NCBI GenBank assembly: GCA_001899805.1
Contig: MKWP01000014.1
Coordinates: forward strand, 434,001 to 498,000
Length of the DNA: 64,000 nucleotides
Direction of reading: 5' to 3'
Origin: Lysobacterales bacterium 66-474
Lineage (GTDB): Bacteria; Pseudomonadota; Gammaproteobacteria; Xanthomonadales; Rhodanobacteraceae
The stretch's first letter is position 1. Each line of letters opens with the position of its first letter. This document shows, piece by piece, positions 36,625-45,300 of the stretch. The translations under genes and the position numbers were made by a program. The notes below the pieces were generated by a model. The model saw only the letters and a list, made by a program, of their open reading frames with translations. It did no database searches and had not been told where the DNA came from.

Positions 36625-37500
36625 TCAGCCGTTCGCGCCTGCCGTCGATGCCGGTGCGGGCGCGCTGGCCGCCGTCGCCGGCGTGGCCGGTTGGGCCGCA
36701 GTGCCAGCGGCAGCGGGCGCGGCGGACGCGTATTGGCCGACCTGCAGGGCGTACTGCGCCGAGGTTCCGGGCGGCACGGCGGCGGGATCGATGTATACAC
36801 GGATCCTGAAATTCGTCGCGCTGGCGACCGGCGCGGACCATGTGTTGGTGCCGGCTTCGGCCGTGTCCACCAGGGTCTTGTTGCTGCTCAAGTCATCCAC
36901 CTTGAAATGCAGGTTGGTGTTCTGCGAGATCAGGTTGACCTGCAGCGTCTTGCCCGCGTCCAGCGCGACCGTGAAGTCGTGCGAGGTGGCTTCGGCATTC
37001 ACGCTGCCGGTCATCTGCGCCCACGGATTGTTGGGCTGGAAGGCCACCTCGGTGGTCGCGGGCTGCAAATCCTGCGCGCCGTACTGGCCGATCTGCAGCG
37101 CGTACTTCGATACGCTGCCACGCGGCATCGCTTCCGGCTGGACATAGACGCGGATCGTGTAGGTCGCGGCCGCGGCATTTTGCGTGGACCAGGTGGTGGC
37201 GCCGGTCTTCATGGTATCGACCAGTGCGTTGCGGTCGTCCTGGTTTTTCACGGTGAAGAAGATGTTCGGGTCGCGCGAGACGAGGTTCACCTGCAGGGTC
37301 TTGCCGGCCTCCGCGGTCACGGTGTAGTCGTGGGAGGCGTCTTCGTGGCTGACGCTGCCGACTTCCTGCGTCCACGGGTTGCCGGCCTGGAATGTCACCG
37401 CGACGGCCTGGCTGGCGGCGACGGGCAGGCCGAGGCACGCGCCGGCCATGCCGAGAACGGCAGCAATGAAGATGCTACGGGGATGAGGGAAGGGAGACAT
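36625..37500 (-). CDS. Exported tandem-repeat protein, PPC-like
   Basis: A 291-residue protein with signal peptide (cut near ASQA, residue 32). Two repeats of about 105 residues follow, 33-143 and 144-250: each has NPWxQ, a GSV segment, SHD(Y/F)TV, AGKTLQVNL, then T-W-S and a YALQ(I/V)GQY end. The beta pattern resembles pre-peptidase C-terminal (PPC) domains found in secreted enzymes, but no catalytic domain is attached. The last 40 residues are an Ala/Pro linker-like tail. The role is not known; it may bind the surface or another secreted protein. Confidence 0.75.
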   Translation of the reverse strand: MSPFPHPRSIFIAAVLGMAGACLGLPVAASQAVAVTFQAGNPWTQEVGSVSHEDASHDYTVTAEAGKTLQVNLVSRDPNIFFTVKNQDDRNALVDTMKTGATTWSTQNAAAATYTIRVYVQPEAMPRGSVSKYALQIGQYGAQDLQPATTEVAFQPNNPWAQMTGSVNAEATSHDFTVALDAGKTLQVNLISQNTNLHFKVDDLSSNKTLVDTAEAGTNTWSAPVASATNFRIRVYIDPAAVPPGTSAQYALQVGQYASAAPAAAGTAAQPATPATAASAPAPASTAGANG

Positions 37501-37671
37501 GAGGAATCCTCGCACTGGAAGTGGTGTCGACAAGGAACCGAGCGTCCCCAGGGTCCCCCGCAGCCTGCTATCTTGCTTCCGCTGCGCGCTTGCCGCAAGC
37601 ACAGGCGACGGATCGCGACCACAACACGGTCGTGCTCGGGCACAATCGGCGTTTTTCCCGGGAGGACCGGC

Positions 37672-38283
37672 ATGCCGTTGACGCTCGCCATCATCGCCAT
37701 TACCAGCATCGTGTCCTGGATCGCGTTCAAGGACGACAAGCTGATGCAGCGCCTGATCCTGTGGCCGCCCGCGATCGAAAAAAAGCACGAGTACTGGCGG
37801 CTGCTGAGCTACGGCCTGGTGCACGCGGACTTCCAGCATCTGCTGTTCAACATGATCACGCTGTTCTTCTTCGGGAGCGCGATGGCGGATCGGTACGCGA
37901 TGCACATGGGGCCGCTGGGGTTCCTGTGGTTCTACCTGGGCGGCCTGCTGGTATCGATCCTGCCGACCTACATCCAGAACCGGCACAACCCGAACTATCG
38001 CAGCCTCGGCGCGTCGGGCGCGGTATCGGCGGTGCTGTTCGCCTTCATCCTGTTGTCGCCGTGGTCGAAGATCTTCGTGTTCTTCTTTCCGGTTCCCGCC
38101 ATCCTGTACGCGGTGGCGTTCCTCGGCTACTCGATCTACATGGATCATCGCGGTGGCGGTTACATCAATCACAGCGCGCATTCCTGGGGCGCGGCCTACG
38201 GCATCGTGTTCACGGTGATCATGGAGCCGCGCGTGGTCCCGCTTTTCGTGCAGCAACTGACGAATCCGCGTTTCGGGATGTGA
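37672..38283 (+). CDS. Rhomboid-family intramembrane serine protease
   Basis: A 203-residue inner-membrane protein with about six helices. The catalytic serine lies in GASGAVSAVLFA (TM4), and the histidine in INHSAHSWGAAYG (TM6); the conserved HADFQHLLFNMITLFFFG with His and Asn sits in TM2. These are the hallmarks of active rhomboids, which cut within or near the membrane. It starts behind GGGAGGA. The substrate is not known. A putative -10 region for the following gene is in its 3' flank. Confidence 0.93.
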   Translation: MPLTLAIIAITSIVSWIAFKDDKLMQRLILWPPAIEKKHEYWRLLSYGLVHADFQHLLFNMITLFFFGSAMADRYAMHMGPLGFLWFYLGGLLVSILPTYIQNRHNPNYRSLGASGAVSAVLFAFILLSPWSKIFVFFFPVPAILYAVAFLGYSIYMDHRGGGYINHSAHSWGAAYGIVFTVIMEPRVVPLFVQQLTNPRFGM

Positions 38284-38304
38284 GGGGCGAAGCCGATGCT
38301 TCGT

Positions 38305-38310
38305 TACAAT
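38305..38310 (+). promoter_or_regulatory. Candidate -10 box of lipA
   Basis: TACAAT lies 54 bases before the lipA ATG at 38364 and matches the -10 consensus at five of six positions. No clear -35 hexamer is visible, so it is tentative. Confidence 0.35.
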
Positions 38311-38363
38311 ACGCGGCTGGTGCGCGCTGAAGGCGTGCCGATTCCTTTCGCACGGAAACATCC

Positions 38364-39398
38364 ATGAGCGAATCCGCCGACAAGCTGCGTCCGTTGCCCG
38401 GCAGCAAGTTCACCAGTCCGCAAGGCACGCGCGCGGTCAAGGACGGCATCCGCCCGAGTTCGTTGAGCCGCGTGCCCGACGCCGCGCGCAAGCCGCCCTG
38501 GCTGCGCGTGAAACTCCCGGCCGGCGCGAAGTACGAAGAGATCCGCGACATCGTGCGCACGCACAAGTTGTCGACGGTGTGCGCGGAATCCAAATGTCCG
38601 AACATCGCCGAGTGCTGGGGCCGCGGCACCGCCACGTTGATGCTGATGGGTTCGGTGTGCACGCGCGCCTGCAAGTTCTGTTCGGTGTCGACCGGCAATC
38701 CGCACGGCTGGCTGGATCCGCTGGAACCGGCCAATGTCGCCGACGCGGTGGCGCTGATGAACCTGAAATACGTGGTGCTGACTTCGGTCGATCGCGACGA
38801 CCTGCCCGATGGCGGTGCGGGACACTACGCAGCCTGCATCCGTGCGATCCACGGCCGCACGCCGGAGACCGCGGTCGAAGCCTTGACGCCCGACTTCGCG
38901 GGTCGACACCAGCATGTCGCGACCGTTCTCGATGCGGGACTGGCGACCTACGCGCAGAACATCGAAACGGTCGAGCGCCTGACCCATCCCGTCCGCGATG
39001 CGCGCGCGGGTTACCGGCAGACGCTCGACATCCTGAAGTTCGCCAAGGGCCACGCTCCGCACACCGTCATCAAGACCAGCATGATGCTGGGCCTCGGCGA
39101 AACCGACGCGGAAATCGAGCGTACCCTGGATGACATCCGCGCCGCCGGTGTGGACGTGGTGACGATGGGGCAGTACATGCGTCCCACCCAGAACCACCTG
39201 CCGGTGGAGCGCTTCGTCACGCCCGAACAGTTCCAGCGGTATCGCGACATGGCTTTGTCCATGGGCTTCCTCGAAGCCGTGTCCGGGCCACTGGTGCGCT
39301 CCAGTTATCGCGCCGAGCAGGTGCTCGAACACAACAACGTCGGTCTCGATGCGACCATCGTGGACGGCATCCGCGAGACGGCCGCGCTGCGGTGTTGA
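38364..39398 (+). CDS. lipA: Lipoyl synthase
   Basis: A 344-residue radical-SAM enzyme that inserts two sulfur atoms into protein-bound octanoate. The auxiliary [4Fe-4S] cluster motif is [12 protein letters not shown], the SAM cluster motif CTRACKFC, and the C-terminal RSSY serine that completes the auxiliary cluster is present ([10 protein letters not shown]). Length and order are those of normal LipA. No lipB is next to it in this window; instead a small membrane-protein gene overlaps its end by 7 bases. Confidence 0.98.
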   Translation: MSESADKLRPLPGSKFTSPQGTRAVKDGIRPSSLSRVPDAARKPPWLRVKLPAGAKYEEIRDIVRTHKLSTVCAESKCPNIAECWGRGTATLMLMGSVCTRACKFCSVSTGNPHGWLDPLEPANVADAVALMNLKYVVLTSVDRDDLPDGGAGHYAACIRAIHGRTPETAVEALTPDFAGRHQHVATVLDAGLATYAQNIETVERLTHPVRDARAGYRQTLDILKFAKGHAPHTVIKTSMMLGLGETDAEIERTLDDIRAAGVDVVTMGQYMRPTQNHLPVERFVTPEQFQRYRDMALSMGFLEAVSGPLVRSSYRAEQVLEHNNVGLDATIVDGIRETAALRC

Positions 39399-39856
39399 AC
39401 GCGCGCATTGCCGCGGGAGCGCCGTTCGTGGCGTCGGGCGCGCTGGCGATCCTCGCCGGTGGCGCGACCGCAGCGGCGATCGCCTACCACCCGACCCAAC
39501 ACCTGGTCTGGATGGTGGCCTACCTCGTGCTGGTCGTGGGCGTGATGCAAGCGGTGTTCGGCGCGGGGCAGGCATGGCTGGCCGGACATCCGCCCGCCGG
39601 ACGCACGATCTGGGGCCAGTGGCTGCTGTTCAACCTCGGCAATACCGGCGTGATCGGCGGCACCCTGGGCAATCGGACGGACATGGTCGCCATCGGCACG
39701 CTGCTGTACGTGGCGGCGATCGCGTGGTTCTTCGTCGGTATCCGCCACGCCCGCGTGCGCGGCTGGGGCGTGGCCTACCGCGTCTTGCTGGGTCTGGTCT
39801 TCCTGAGTGCCTGCACGGGCGTGGTGATTTCGGCGGTCTCGCGCGGCGGGGCGTAG
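39392..39856 (+). CDS. Small integral membrane protein
   Basis: A 154-residue protein with four likely membrane helices (about 10-32, 36-60, 80-104 and 125-150). It starts with GTG at 39392, or TTG at 39395, overlapping the lipA stop, so it is translated with lipA. No family was recognised and no functional motif seen. Its tight link to lipA may be chance or co-transcription only. Confidence 0.75.
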   Translation: MLNARIAAGAPFVASGALAILAGGATAAAIAYHPTQHLVWMVAYLVLVVGVMQAVFGAGQAWLAGHPPAGRTIWGQWLLFNLGNTGVIGGTLGNRTDMVAIGTLLYVAAIAWFFVGIRHARVRGWGVAYRVLLGLVFLSACTGVVISAVSRGGA

Positions 39857-39860
39857 CCCT

Positions 39861-40079
39861 TCAATTCCAGGGCCTGGCTTCGGCCAGCAGCGCGCACAGG
39901 CGGCTTTCGTCGGCTGCGGCCAATAGTTGTTCAGCCTCGCTGAAATTGGCGGCGTCCAAGGGCTTGAGCAACACACCGTCGGCGCCGATCCGGCTGAAAA
40001 TCATCAACACGTTGCCGAAGGAAGCTTCCATCAAGGCGGCCTGCCAGTGGCCGCCCTCGCTGTCGTCGAAACTGCGCAT
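39861..40079 (-). CDS. Small conserved-type hypothetical protein
   Basis: A 72-residue protein starting MRSFDDSEGGHWQAALMEASFGNVLMIFSRIG and ending in LLAEARPWN. The strand-strand-helix pattern resembles a small uncharacterised protein family in Xanthomonadales. ATG at 40079 is the only fitting start. It is convergent with the membrane-protein gene and divergent from the GFA gene. Confidence 0.65.
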   Translation of the reverse strand: MRSFDDSEGGHWQAALMEASFGNVLMIFSRIGADGVLLKPLDAANFSEAEQLLAAADESRLCALLAEARPWN

Positions 40080-40172
40080 GGCTGAATGTTCGGGAGAGGG
40101 ATCAACAGGATACAGGTGCGGGCGAGGCCGGTTCATGCGATAATTGGCCGTTCCGACGCTGACGGTACGCGC

Positions 40173-40520
40173 ATGACGACTTGGCATGGTGGGTGTCATT
40201 GCGGGCGGATCGCCTTCGAGGTCGATGGCGAAATCGGCACCGTGATGGAGTGCAACTGCTCGCATTGCCGGCCCAAGGGTTACCTGATGTGGTTCGTGCC
40301 GCGTTCGCAATTGCGGTTGTCCACGACGGAAGCGGACATGAGCACTTACCACTTCAACAAACACGTGATCGCCCACCATTTTTGCCCGGTCTGCGGCGTG
40401 GCACCGTTTGCCGACGGGGAGAAGGACGGTCAGCGCCTCGCGGCGGTGAACGTGCGCTGCCTCGCCGGGGTCGATCCTGCGGAACTGGACATCCGCCAGG
40501 TCGATGGGCGCAGCCTGTAG
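40173..40520 (+). CDS. GFA/CENP-V-fold zinc protein
   Basis: A 115-residue protein with GFA-type zinc ligands: CHCGRIAFEV (first CxC), CNCSHCRPKG (CxxC-like) and FCPVCGVAPF. It is related to glutathione-dependent formaldehyde-activating enzyme, but such small ones are often of unknown activity. A candidate -10 GATAAT lies at 40139-40144, and it stands alone before the lysine-rich protein gene. Confidence 0.9.
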   Translation: MTTWHGGCHCGRIAFEVDGEIGTVMECNCSHCRPKGYLMWFVPRSQLRLSTTEADMSTYHFNKHVIAHHFCPVCGVAPFADGEKDGQRLAAVNVRCLAGVDPAELDIRQVDGRSL

Positions 40521-40617
40521 CAGGCTCCATCCGGCGACAGGGCGCCTTCCGCGAACCACCACAGCACGGCCCGATCCGTGATCGGGCGTGCGTTGCGACA
40601 ACATGAGGAAAGCTGCA

Positions 40618-41181
40618 ATGGTTACAAAACGGAACCACAAACCCGTGGGCAAGGCCGGCAAGAAAGTCCGCAAGGCGCCCGTCAAGTCCAAGGCCGGCAA
40701 GGCATCCGCGATTCGCAAGGCGGCCACGAAACCGGCCACGCGCGCGGCCGTGCGCAAGTCCCGCCCCGTCGCGAAGACGGCTTCCAGGTCCGTGGCCAAG
40801 CCTGCCACCGTGAAACAGGTCGCGGTCAAACCGGCTGCCGCAAAACCCGTGGCGCCTGCCAGATCGCCGCTTGCGCGGCCGGCATCGGTCAAGACCGCAG
40901 CCAAGGCGGTGGCGGCTGCGCGCGCCAATGCCAGACGGCGTGCGCCATCCTACATCCCCCGTTCCAGTTTCGGTGACGATTGGAAGATGGGCGGCCCGAT
41001 CGAGTTGCCGCGCCAGCCGGCCCCGGCCGCGCATACGCCGACCCGCAAGCCGCCGAAACCGCGCGCGCCGAAGCCCAAGGCCATCAGCCATGAGCAGGCA
41101 GTCGCCAACTTGAAGGCGTTGCTGGAGTCGCGCAAGCGCAAGGATCGCGGTGGCGACGCGGGCGCGCCCAAGGGCGCCTGA
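40618..41181 (+). CDS. Lys/Ala-rich histone H1-like protein
   Basis: A 187-residue, very basic protein. Residues 1-115 are repeats of KxA, KPA and RKA type (KAGKKVRKAPVKSKAGKAS, KPATRAAVRKS), followed by a mixed part and a helix-rich end (SHEQAVANLKALLESRKRKDRG). This resembles histone-H1-like or AlgP-like DNA-binding tails, which bind DNA non-specifically in other proteobacteria. GAGGAA before ATG 40618 fixes the start. No other recognised domain is present. Confidence 0.75.
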   Translation: MVTKRNHKPVGKAGKKVRKAPVKSKAGKASAIRKAATKPATRAAVRKSRPVAKTASRSVAKPATVKQVAVKPAAAKPVAPARSPLARPASVKTAAKAVAAARANARRRAPSYIPRSSFGDDWKMGGPIELPRQPAPAAHTPTRKPPKPRAPKPKAISHEQAVANLKALLESRKRKDRGGDAGAPKGA

Positions 41182-41302
41182 CTCAGGGAGTTACATGCGT
41201 GCAGGCGTGCCTGAACGCTTAGCATTTATATAACAAAACTCTTCAGTTTAGATTTACCCATGCATGGGATACTGGCTCCACCTGAAGAAGGGGAGGCCAA
41301 TC

Positions 41303-41857
41303 ATGCAACGCACGATCACTCTGAAAAGCAACGCCTCGCTCCGCAACAAGCTGATGCTCGCCTGTGCGCTGGTGATGGCGGGCGTGTTGGCGACGCCTGC
41401 GGCGATGGCGCACGACTATTACCGCGGCCATCGGGACGATTCCGGCAAGGTCCTGGGTGCGCTGGTCGTGGGCGCGGTGATTGGCGGCGTGATCGCCAGC
41501 GCCAGCCAGCACAACGACCGCTACTACAACAGCGGCTACTACCCGGCGCAGGGTTATCCGCAGCAGGGGTACTACCAGTACCAGGGCTATCCGAGTTACC
41601 CAAGCTATCCGGCGTACTCGTACGACAATTCCGGCTACTACGGCTATCCGGGCTACGGTTACGGCAGCAGCGTGAACATCGGTGTGGTGTATTCGAGCGG
41701 CGGCGGCCATTATCGCGACTCGCGTGGCTACTACGGCAATCGCGGTTACAACGGCAATCGCGGTTACAACGGCAATCGTGGCTACCACGGCGGCTATCGT
41801 GACAACGGCTATCGCCAGGGTGGCCAAGGGCATTACTACTCGCGGCGCGGTCACTGA
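41303..41857 (+). CDS. Exported Tyr/Gly-rich repeat protein
   Basis: A 184-residue exported protein starting 6 bases after GGGAGG; the signal peptide is cut near AMA (about residue 35). A short glycine-rich hydrophobic stretch (LGALVVGAVIGGVIASASQ) is followed by a low-complexity half built of YP, YG and YQ units, including a GYNGNR repeat in tandem. It may be a surface or membrane-attached protein of unknown role. An AT-rich promoter-like region lies at 41221-41250 and a strong terminator follows. Confidence 0.8.
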   Translation: MQRTITLKSNASLRNKLMLACALVMAGVLATPAAMAHDYYRGHRDDSGKVLGALVVGAVIGGVIASASQHNDRYYNSGYYPAQGYPQQGYYQYQGYPSYPSYPAYSYDNSGYYGYPGYGYGSSVNIGVVYSSGGGHYRDSRGYYGNRGYNGNRGYNGNRGYHGGYRDNGYRQGGQGHYYSRRGH

Positions 41858-41880
41858 CTTTCCGACGAGAAGCCACCGAG

Positions 41881-41906
41881 AGGCCCGGTTGTTCGCAACC
41901 GGGCCT
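41881..41906. terminator. Rho-independent terminator with TTCG loop
   Basis: AGGCCCGGTTG (41881-41891), loop TTCG, CAACCGGGCCT (41896-41906): an 11-bp perfect stem closed by a stable UUCG tetraloop, with a T-rich tail (TTCAGTTT). It ends the Tyr/Gly-rich gene. Confidence 0.92.
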
Positions 41907-42014
41907 TTCAGTTTCCGGGATACCCCATGTGGCCAACCTATGGCACGGGCAACGGTGCCGTGGTGTTGCTAACTTGGCGGGCGTGATTGCAAGGTCATTG
42001 GCGGGGAGGGTGGC

Positions 42015-43790
42015 ATGACACGTGGATGGGGCAAGCGGTGGCATCTTGCAGCGTGTGCGCTGGTATTCGCGCCCTTGTTGGCGGGCGCCGCGACAAAACC
42101 CGCGGGCACGGCAGCGGCCGATCAGGCGTTCGCGCACTTGGCCGATCAATATTTCGATACCTTCTACCTGCCGACCAATCCCTCGGCGGCGACCAGCTAC
42201 GGTATCCACGAGTACGACGGCAAGCTCGAGGATTTTTCACGCGCCGGCATCGATGCCGAAGTGAAAGCACTCGAGTCCTGGAAGGCGCGTGTCGGCGCGG
42301 TCGACCCCGCCTCGCTCAGCCTGTACGTTCGCGGTGATCGCGATCTGGTGTTGAACAACATCCGCAGTTCGCTGTTGACGCTGCAGGCGATCCGGCCGTG
42401 GGAGAAGAATCCGGACTTCTATTCCAGCGGCATCACGTCCAGCGCGTTCACCCTGATGGAACGCAGATTCGCGCCGCCGGAAACGCGCCTGCGCGATCTG
42501 GTCTCGCGCGAGCGGCAGATGCCGGGCGCGTTGCGGGCAGCGCGCGCGAACCTCAAGAATCCGCCGAAGATCTATACCGAGATCGCGCTGGAACAATTGC
42601 CGGGCCTGATCCAGTTCTTCCGGCACGACGTGCCCTCGGCTTTCGCCGACGTGGGCGATGCGGCCCTGAAAAAGGAATTCACCGAATCGAACGAGGCGGT
42701 GATCAAGGTGCTGGGCGAGTATCAGGCATGGCTGAAGAAGGACGTGCTGCCGAAGTCGCACGGCGATTTCCGGATCGGTGCCAGGGTGTTCCGCGAGAAA
42801 CTGGAATACGACGAGATGGTCGATCTGCCGCTGGACAAGCTGATCGCGCTCGACGAAGCCAACATGAAAGCCAACCAGGCCGAATTCGCGAAGGTGGCGA
42901 AGGAACTCGATCCGGGCAAGACGCCGCGCGAGGTGCTGGCCGAATTGGCCGCCGATCATCCGCAACCCGACGAGCTGCTGGATACCTTCCGTTCGACCTT
43001 CGACTCGCTGATCGGGTTCATCCAGGACCGCCACATCATCACGATTCCGTCCACGGTGCGGCCGACATTGGAAGAAACGCCCCCGTTCATGCGCGCGACG
43101 ACGTTCGCGTCGATGGATACACCCGGGCCGTACGAGACGAAGGCGACCACGGCGTACTTCAACGTGACGCTCCCGGACAAGGATTGGCCGAAGCAGCGCG
43201 CCGACGAGTTCATGGCGCAATTCAGCTACCCGGTGATCACCAGCGTCGCGACGCACGAAGCGTATCCCGGCCACTACGTGCAATTCCTCTGGATGCACAA
43301 GGTGGACGACCGGGTGCGCAAGCTGCTGGGTTCCGCCACCAACGCGGAGGGCTGGGCGCATTACTGCGAGCAGATGATGCTGGACGAAGGCCTGGCGCAA
43401 TACGAGTTCCCGCACGACCGACGCCAGCAGTTGCTGCTGAGGCTGGGCCAGTTGCAGGACGCGCTGCTGCGCAACGCCCGCTTCATCGTCGGCATCAAGC
43501 TGCACACCGGACAGATGACGCTGGACCAGGCGAAGAAATTCTTCGTCGAGGAAGGCTATCAATCGCCTGCGGTGGGCGAAGTGGAAACCAAACGCGGCAC
43601 GTCGGACCCGACCTACCTTTACTACACGCTCGGCAAGCTGGAAATCCTGAAGTTGCGTGCCGACGTCGAGCGGAAGGAAGGCGCGGACTTCAATCTCGAG
43701 AAATTCCACGACGACTTCATGCAGCACGGATTCGCGCCGATCGCGATCGTGCGTCGCGAGATGCTGCAGGACGATTCGCCGGTCTTGTGA
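42015..43790 (+). CDS. DUF885 family secreted metallopeptidase-like protein
   Basis: A 591-residue protein with a signal peptide cut near AGA (residue 25), start fixed by GGGGAGG. In the C-terminal half it has the DUF885 zinc-protease-like motif HEAYPGH (in SVATHEAYPGHYVQF), followed by GWAHYCEQMMLDEG. Length is near that of the family (about 590). Members are exported peptidases of unknown substrate; some are linked to dipeptide or cell-wall processing. Confidence 0.9.
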   Translation: MTRGWGKRWHLAACALVFAPLLAGAATKPAGTAAADQAFAHLADQYFDTFYLPTNPSAATSYGIHEYDGKLEDFSRAGIDAEVKALESWKARVGAVDPASLSLYVRGDRDLVLNNIRSSLLTLQAIRPWEKNPDFYSSGITSSAFTLMERRFAPPETRLRDLVSRERQMPGALRAARANLKNPPKIYTEIALEQLPGLIQFFRHDVPSAFADVGDAALKKEFTESNEAVIKVLGEYQAWLKKDVLPKSHGDFRIGARVFREKLEYDEMVDLPLDKLIALDEANMKANQAEFAKVAKELDPGKTPREVLAELAADHPQPDELLDTFRSTFDSLIGFIQDRHIITIPSTVRPTLEETPPFMRATTFASMDTPGPYETKATTAYFNVTLPDKDWPKQRADEFMAQFSYPVITSVATHEAYPGHYVQFLWMHKVDDRVRKLLGSATNAEGWAHYCEQMMLDEGLAQYEFPHDRRQQLLLRLGQLQDALLRNARFIVGIKLHTGQMTLDQAKKFFVEEGYQSPAVGEVETKRGTSDPTYLYYTLGKLEILKLRADVERKEGADFNLEKFHDDFMQHGFAPIAIVRREMLQDDSPVL

Positions 43791-44019
43791 ACGCGCATCG
43801 CGGCGCCGCGTTCAATGCGCGACGCGGCAAAGAGCCTTCGAAGCATCGTCGCGTATCCATTTGCCGCGCGATGCCGCGGTCGTCGGCTCGCGTCGTCTTT
43901 CGGTTCCGTGATCGTCCAGCCGGTGCATGTCGTCACGTCGGCTGAACGCATGGATTGTTTCAATTAAGGTGCCCCTTTGTAGGGTACTGGCCATGCGCCG
44001 CATCGAGGGAGCATCCGAC

Positions 44020-45300
44020 ATGTCCGCACGACTCCGCCCGGCCGACGATGCGACTGCATCCCCAGCCCTGGAGGCGGAATACCGGCGCGTGCGCGACGCC
44101 ACCCTGGCCTTGTGCGCCACGCTGGCGCCGGAGGACACCGTCGTGCAATCGATGCCCGACGCCAGTCCGGCCAAGTGGCATCTCGCGCACACGACGTGGT
44201 TTTTCGAGCAGTTCCTGCTCGCGCATTGCGTGCCTGGCCATCGACGTTTTCGCGAGGGTTGGGATTTCCTGTTCAATTCCTACTATCAAACCGTCGGGCC
44301 GATGCACGCGCGTCCGCAGCGCGGATTGCTGACGCGTCCAACCTTGCGGGAAGTCGTGGATTACCGCGGACACGTCGACGATGCGATGTGCACACTGTTG
44401 CGCGAGCGCGGCGATGACCACGACGTCATGGAGCGCGTCAGCCTTGGACTCAATCACGAACAGCAGCACCAGGAACTGCTGCTGACGGACATCCTGCACC
44501 TGTTCTCCCTGAATCCGTTGCAGCCGGCATTTCGCGAGGCACTGCCGGCACCGAAAGCGGAACCCGTGACATTGAAGTTCATCGCCGGACGCCACGGTAT
44601 CGTCGAAATCGGCCATGCCGGCGACGGCTTCGCGTATGACAACGAATCGCCGCGCCATCGCGAATTGCTGCACCCCCATGCCATCGCGAACCGCTGCGTG
44701 ACGAATGCCGAGTTCCGCGAATTCATCGACGCCGGCGGCTATCGCAATCCCGCGTGGTGGTTGTCGGACGGATGGGACGCCGTTCGCCGCGAGGGCTGGT
44801 CGCACCCATTGTATTGGGACGACATGCTGGAAACCACGTTCTCGCTCGGAGGTCGGCAGGCCATCGACCCGTCGGCGCCGGTCTGCCACATCGGTTTCTT
44901 CGAAGCCGATGCCTTTGCGCGTTGGGCCGGTGCGCGCTTGCCGACCGAGTTCGAATGGGAAGCCATGGCGCAGGATCTTCCGATCGAAGGCAACTTCGCC
45001 GATTCCGGTGCGCTGCGGCCATTGCCGGCAGGCGCCGGGGTGGGCGGAGGCGCGCAGCCGCTCCAGATGTTCGGCGACGTGTGGGAGTGGACGTCCAGCC
45101 CCTACGTGGGTTACCCGGGCTACCGGCCGGCGACCGGCGCGCTCGGCGAATACAACGGCAAATTCATGAATGGACAGTGGGTACTGCGTGGCGGCTCGTG
45201 CGTGACACCGGCGGGACATGTCCGCGCGACGTATCGGAATTTCTTTCAACCCGCGGCGCGCTGGCAGTTTGGCGGGCTGCGCCTGGCGAGGGATGCATGA
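44020..45300 (+). CDS. egtB: Ergothioneine biosynthesis sulfoxide synthase EgtB
   Basis: A 426-residue non-heme iron enzyme that joins trimethylhistidine (hercynine) to a sulfur donor with oxygen. N-terminal DinB-like domain (1-165) carries His54 and the iron motif H146-x3-H150-x-E152; the C-terminal FGE-sulfatase-like domain (about 185-426) has the typical NRCVTNAEFREFI, FARWAGARLPTEFEWE and LRGGSCVTP motifs. GAGGGAG eight bases before ATG 44020 supports the start, though an ATG at 43993 is in frame. It overlaps egtD by 4 bases. Sulfur donor (gamma-Glu-Cys or Cys) cannot be told. Confidence 0.95.
   Translation: MSARLRPADDATASPALEAEYRRVRDATLALCATLAPEDTVVQSMPDASPAKWHLAHTTWFFEQFLLAHCVPGHRRFREGWDFLFNSYYQTVGPMHARPQRGLLTRPTLREVVDYRGHVDDAMCTLLRERGDDHDVMERVSLGLNHEQQHQELLLTDILHLFSLNPLQPAFREALPAPKAEPVTLKFIAGRHGIVEIGHAGDGFAYDNESPRHRELLHPHAIANRCVTNAEFREFIDAGGYRNPAWWLSDGWDAVRREGWSHPLYWDDMLETTFSLGGRQAIDPSAPVCHIGFFEADAFARWAGARLPTEFEWEAMAQDLPIEGNFADSGALRPLPAGAGVGGGAQPLQMFGDVWEWTSSPYVGYPGYRPATGALGEYNGKFMNGQWVLRGGSCVTPAGHVRATYRNFFQPAARWQFGGLRLARDA

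Noticed and set aside
43788-43814. TGAACGCG and CGCGTTCA inverted repeat after the DUF885 gene as a terminator
   Set aside because: The loop of 11 bases is large and there is no T-run; not strong enough to list.
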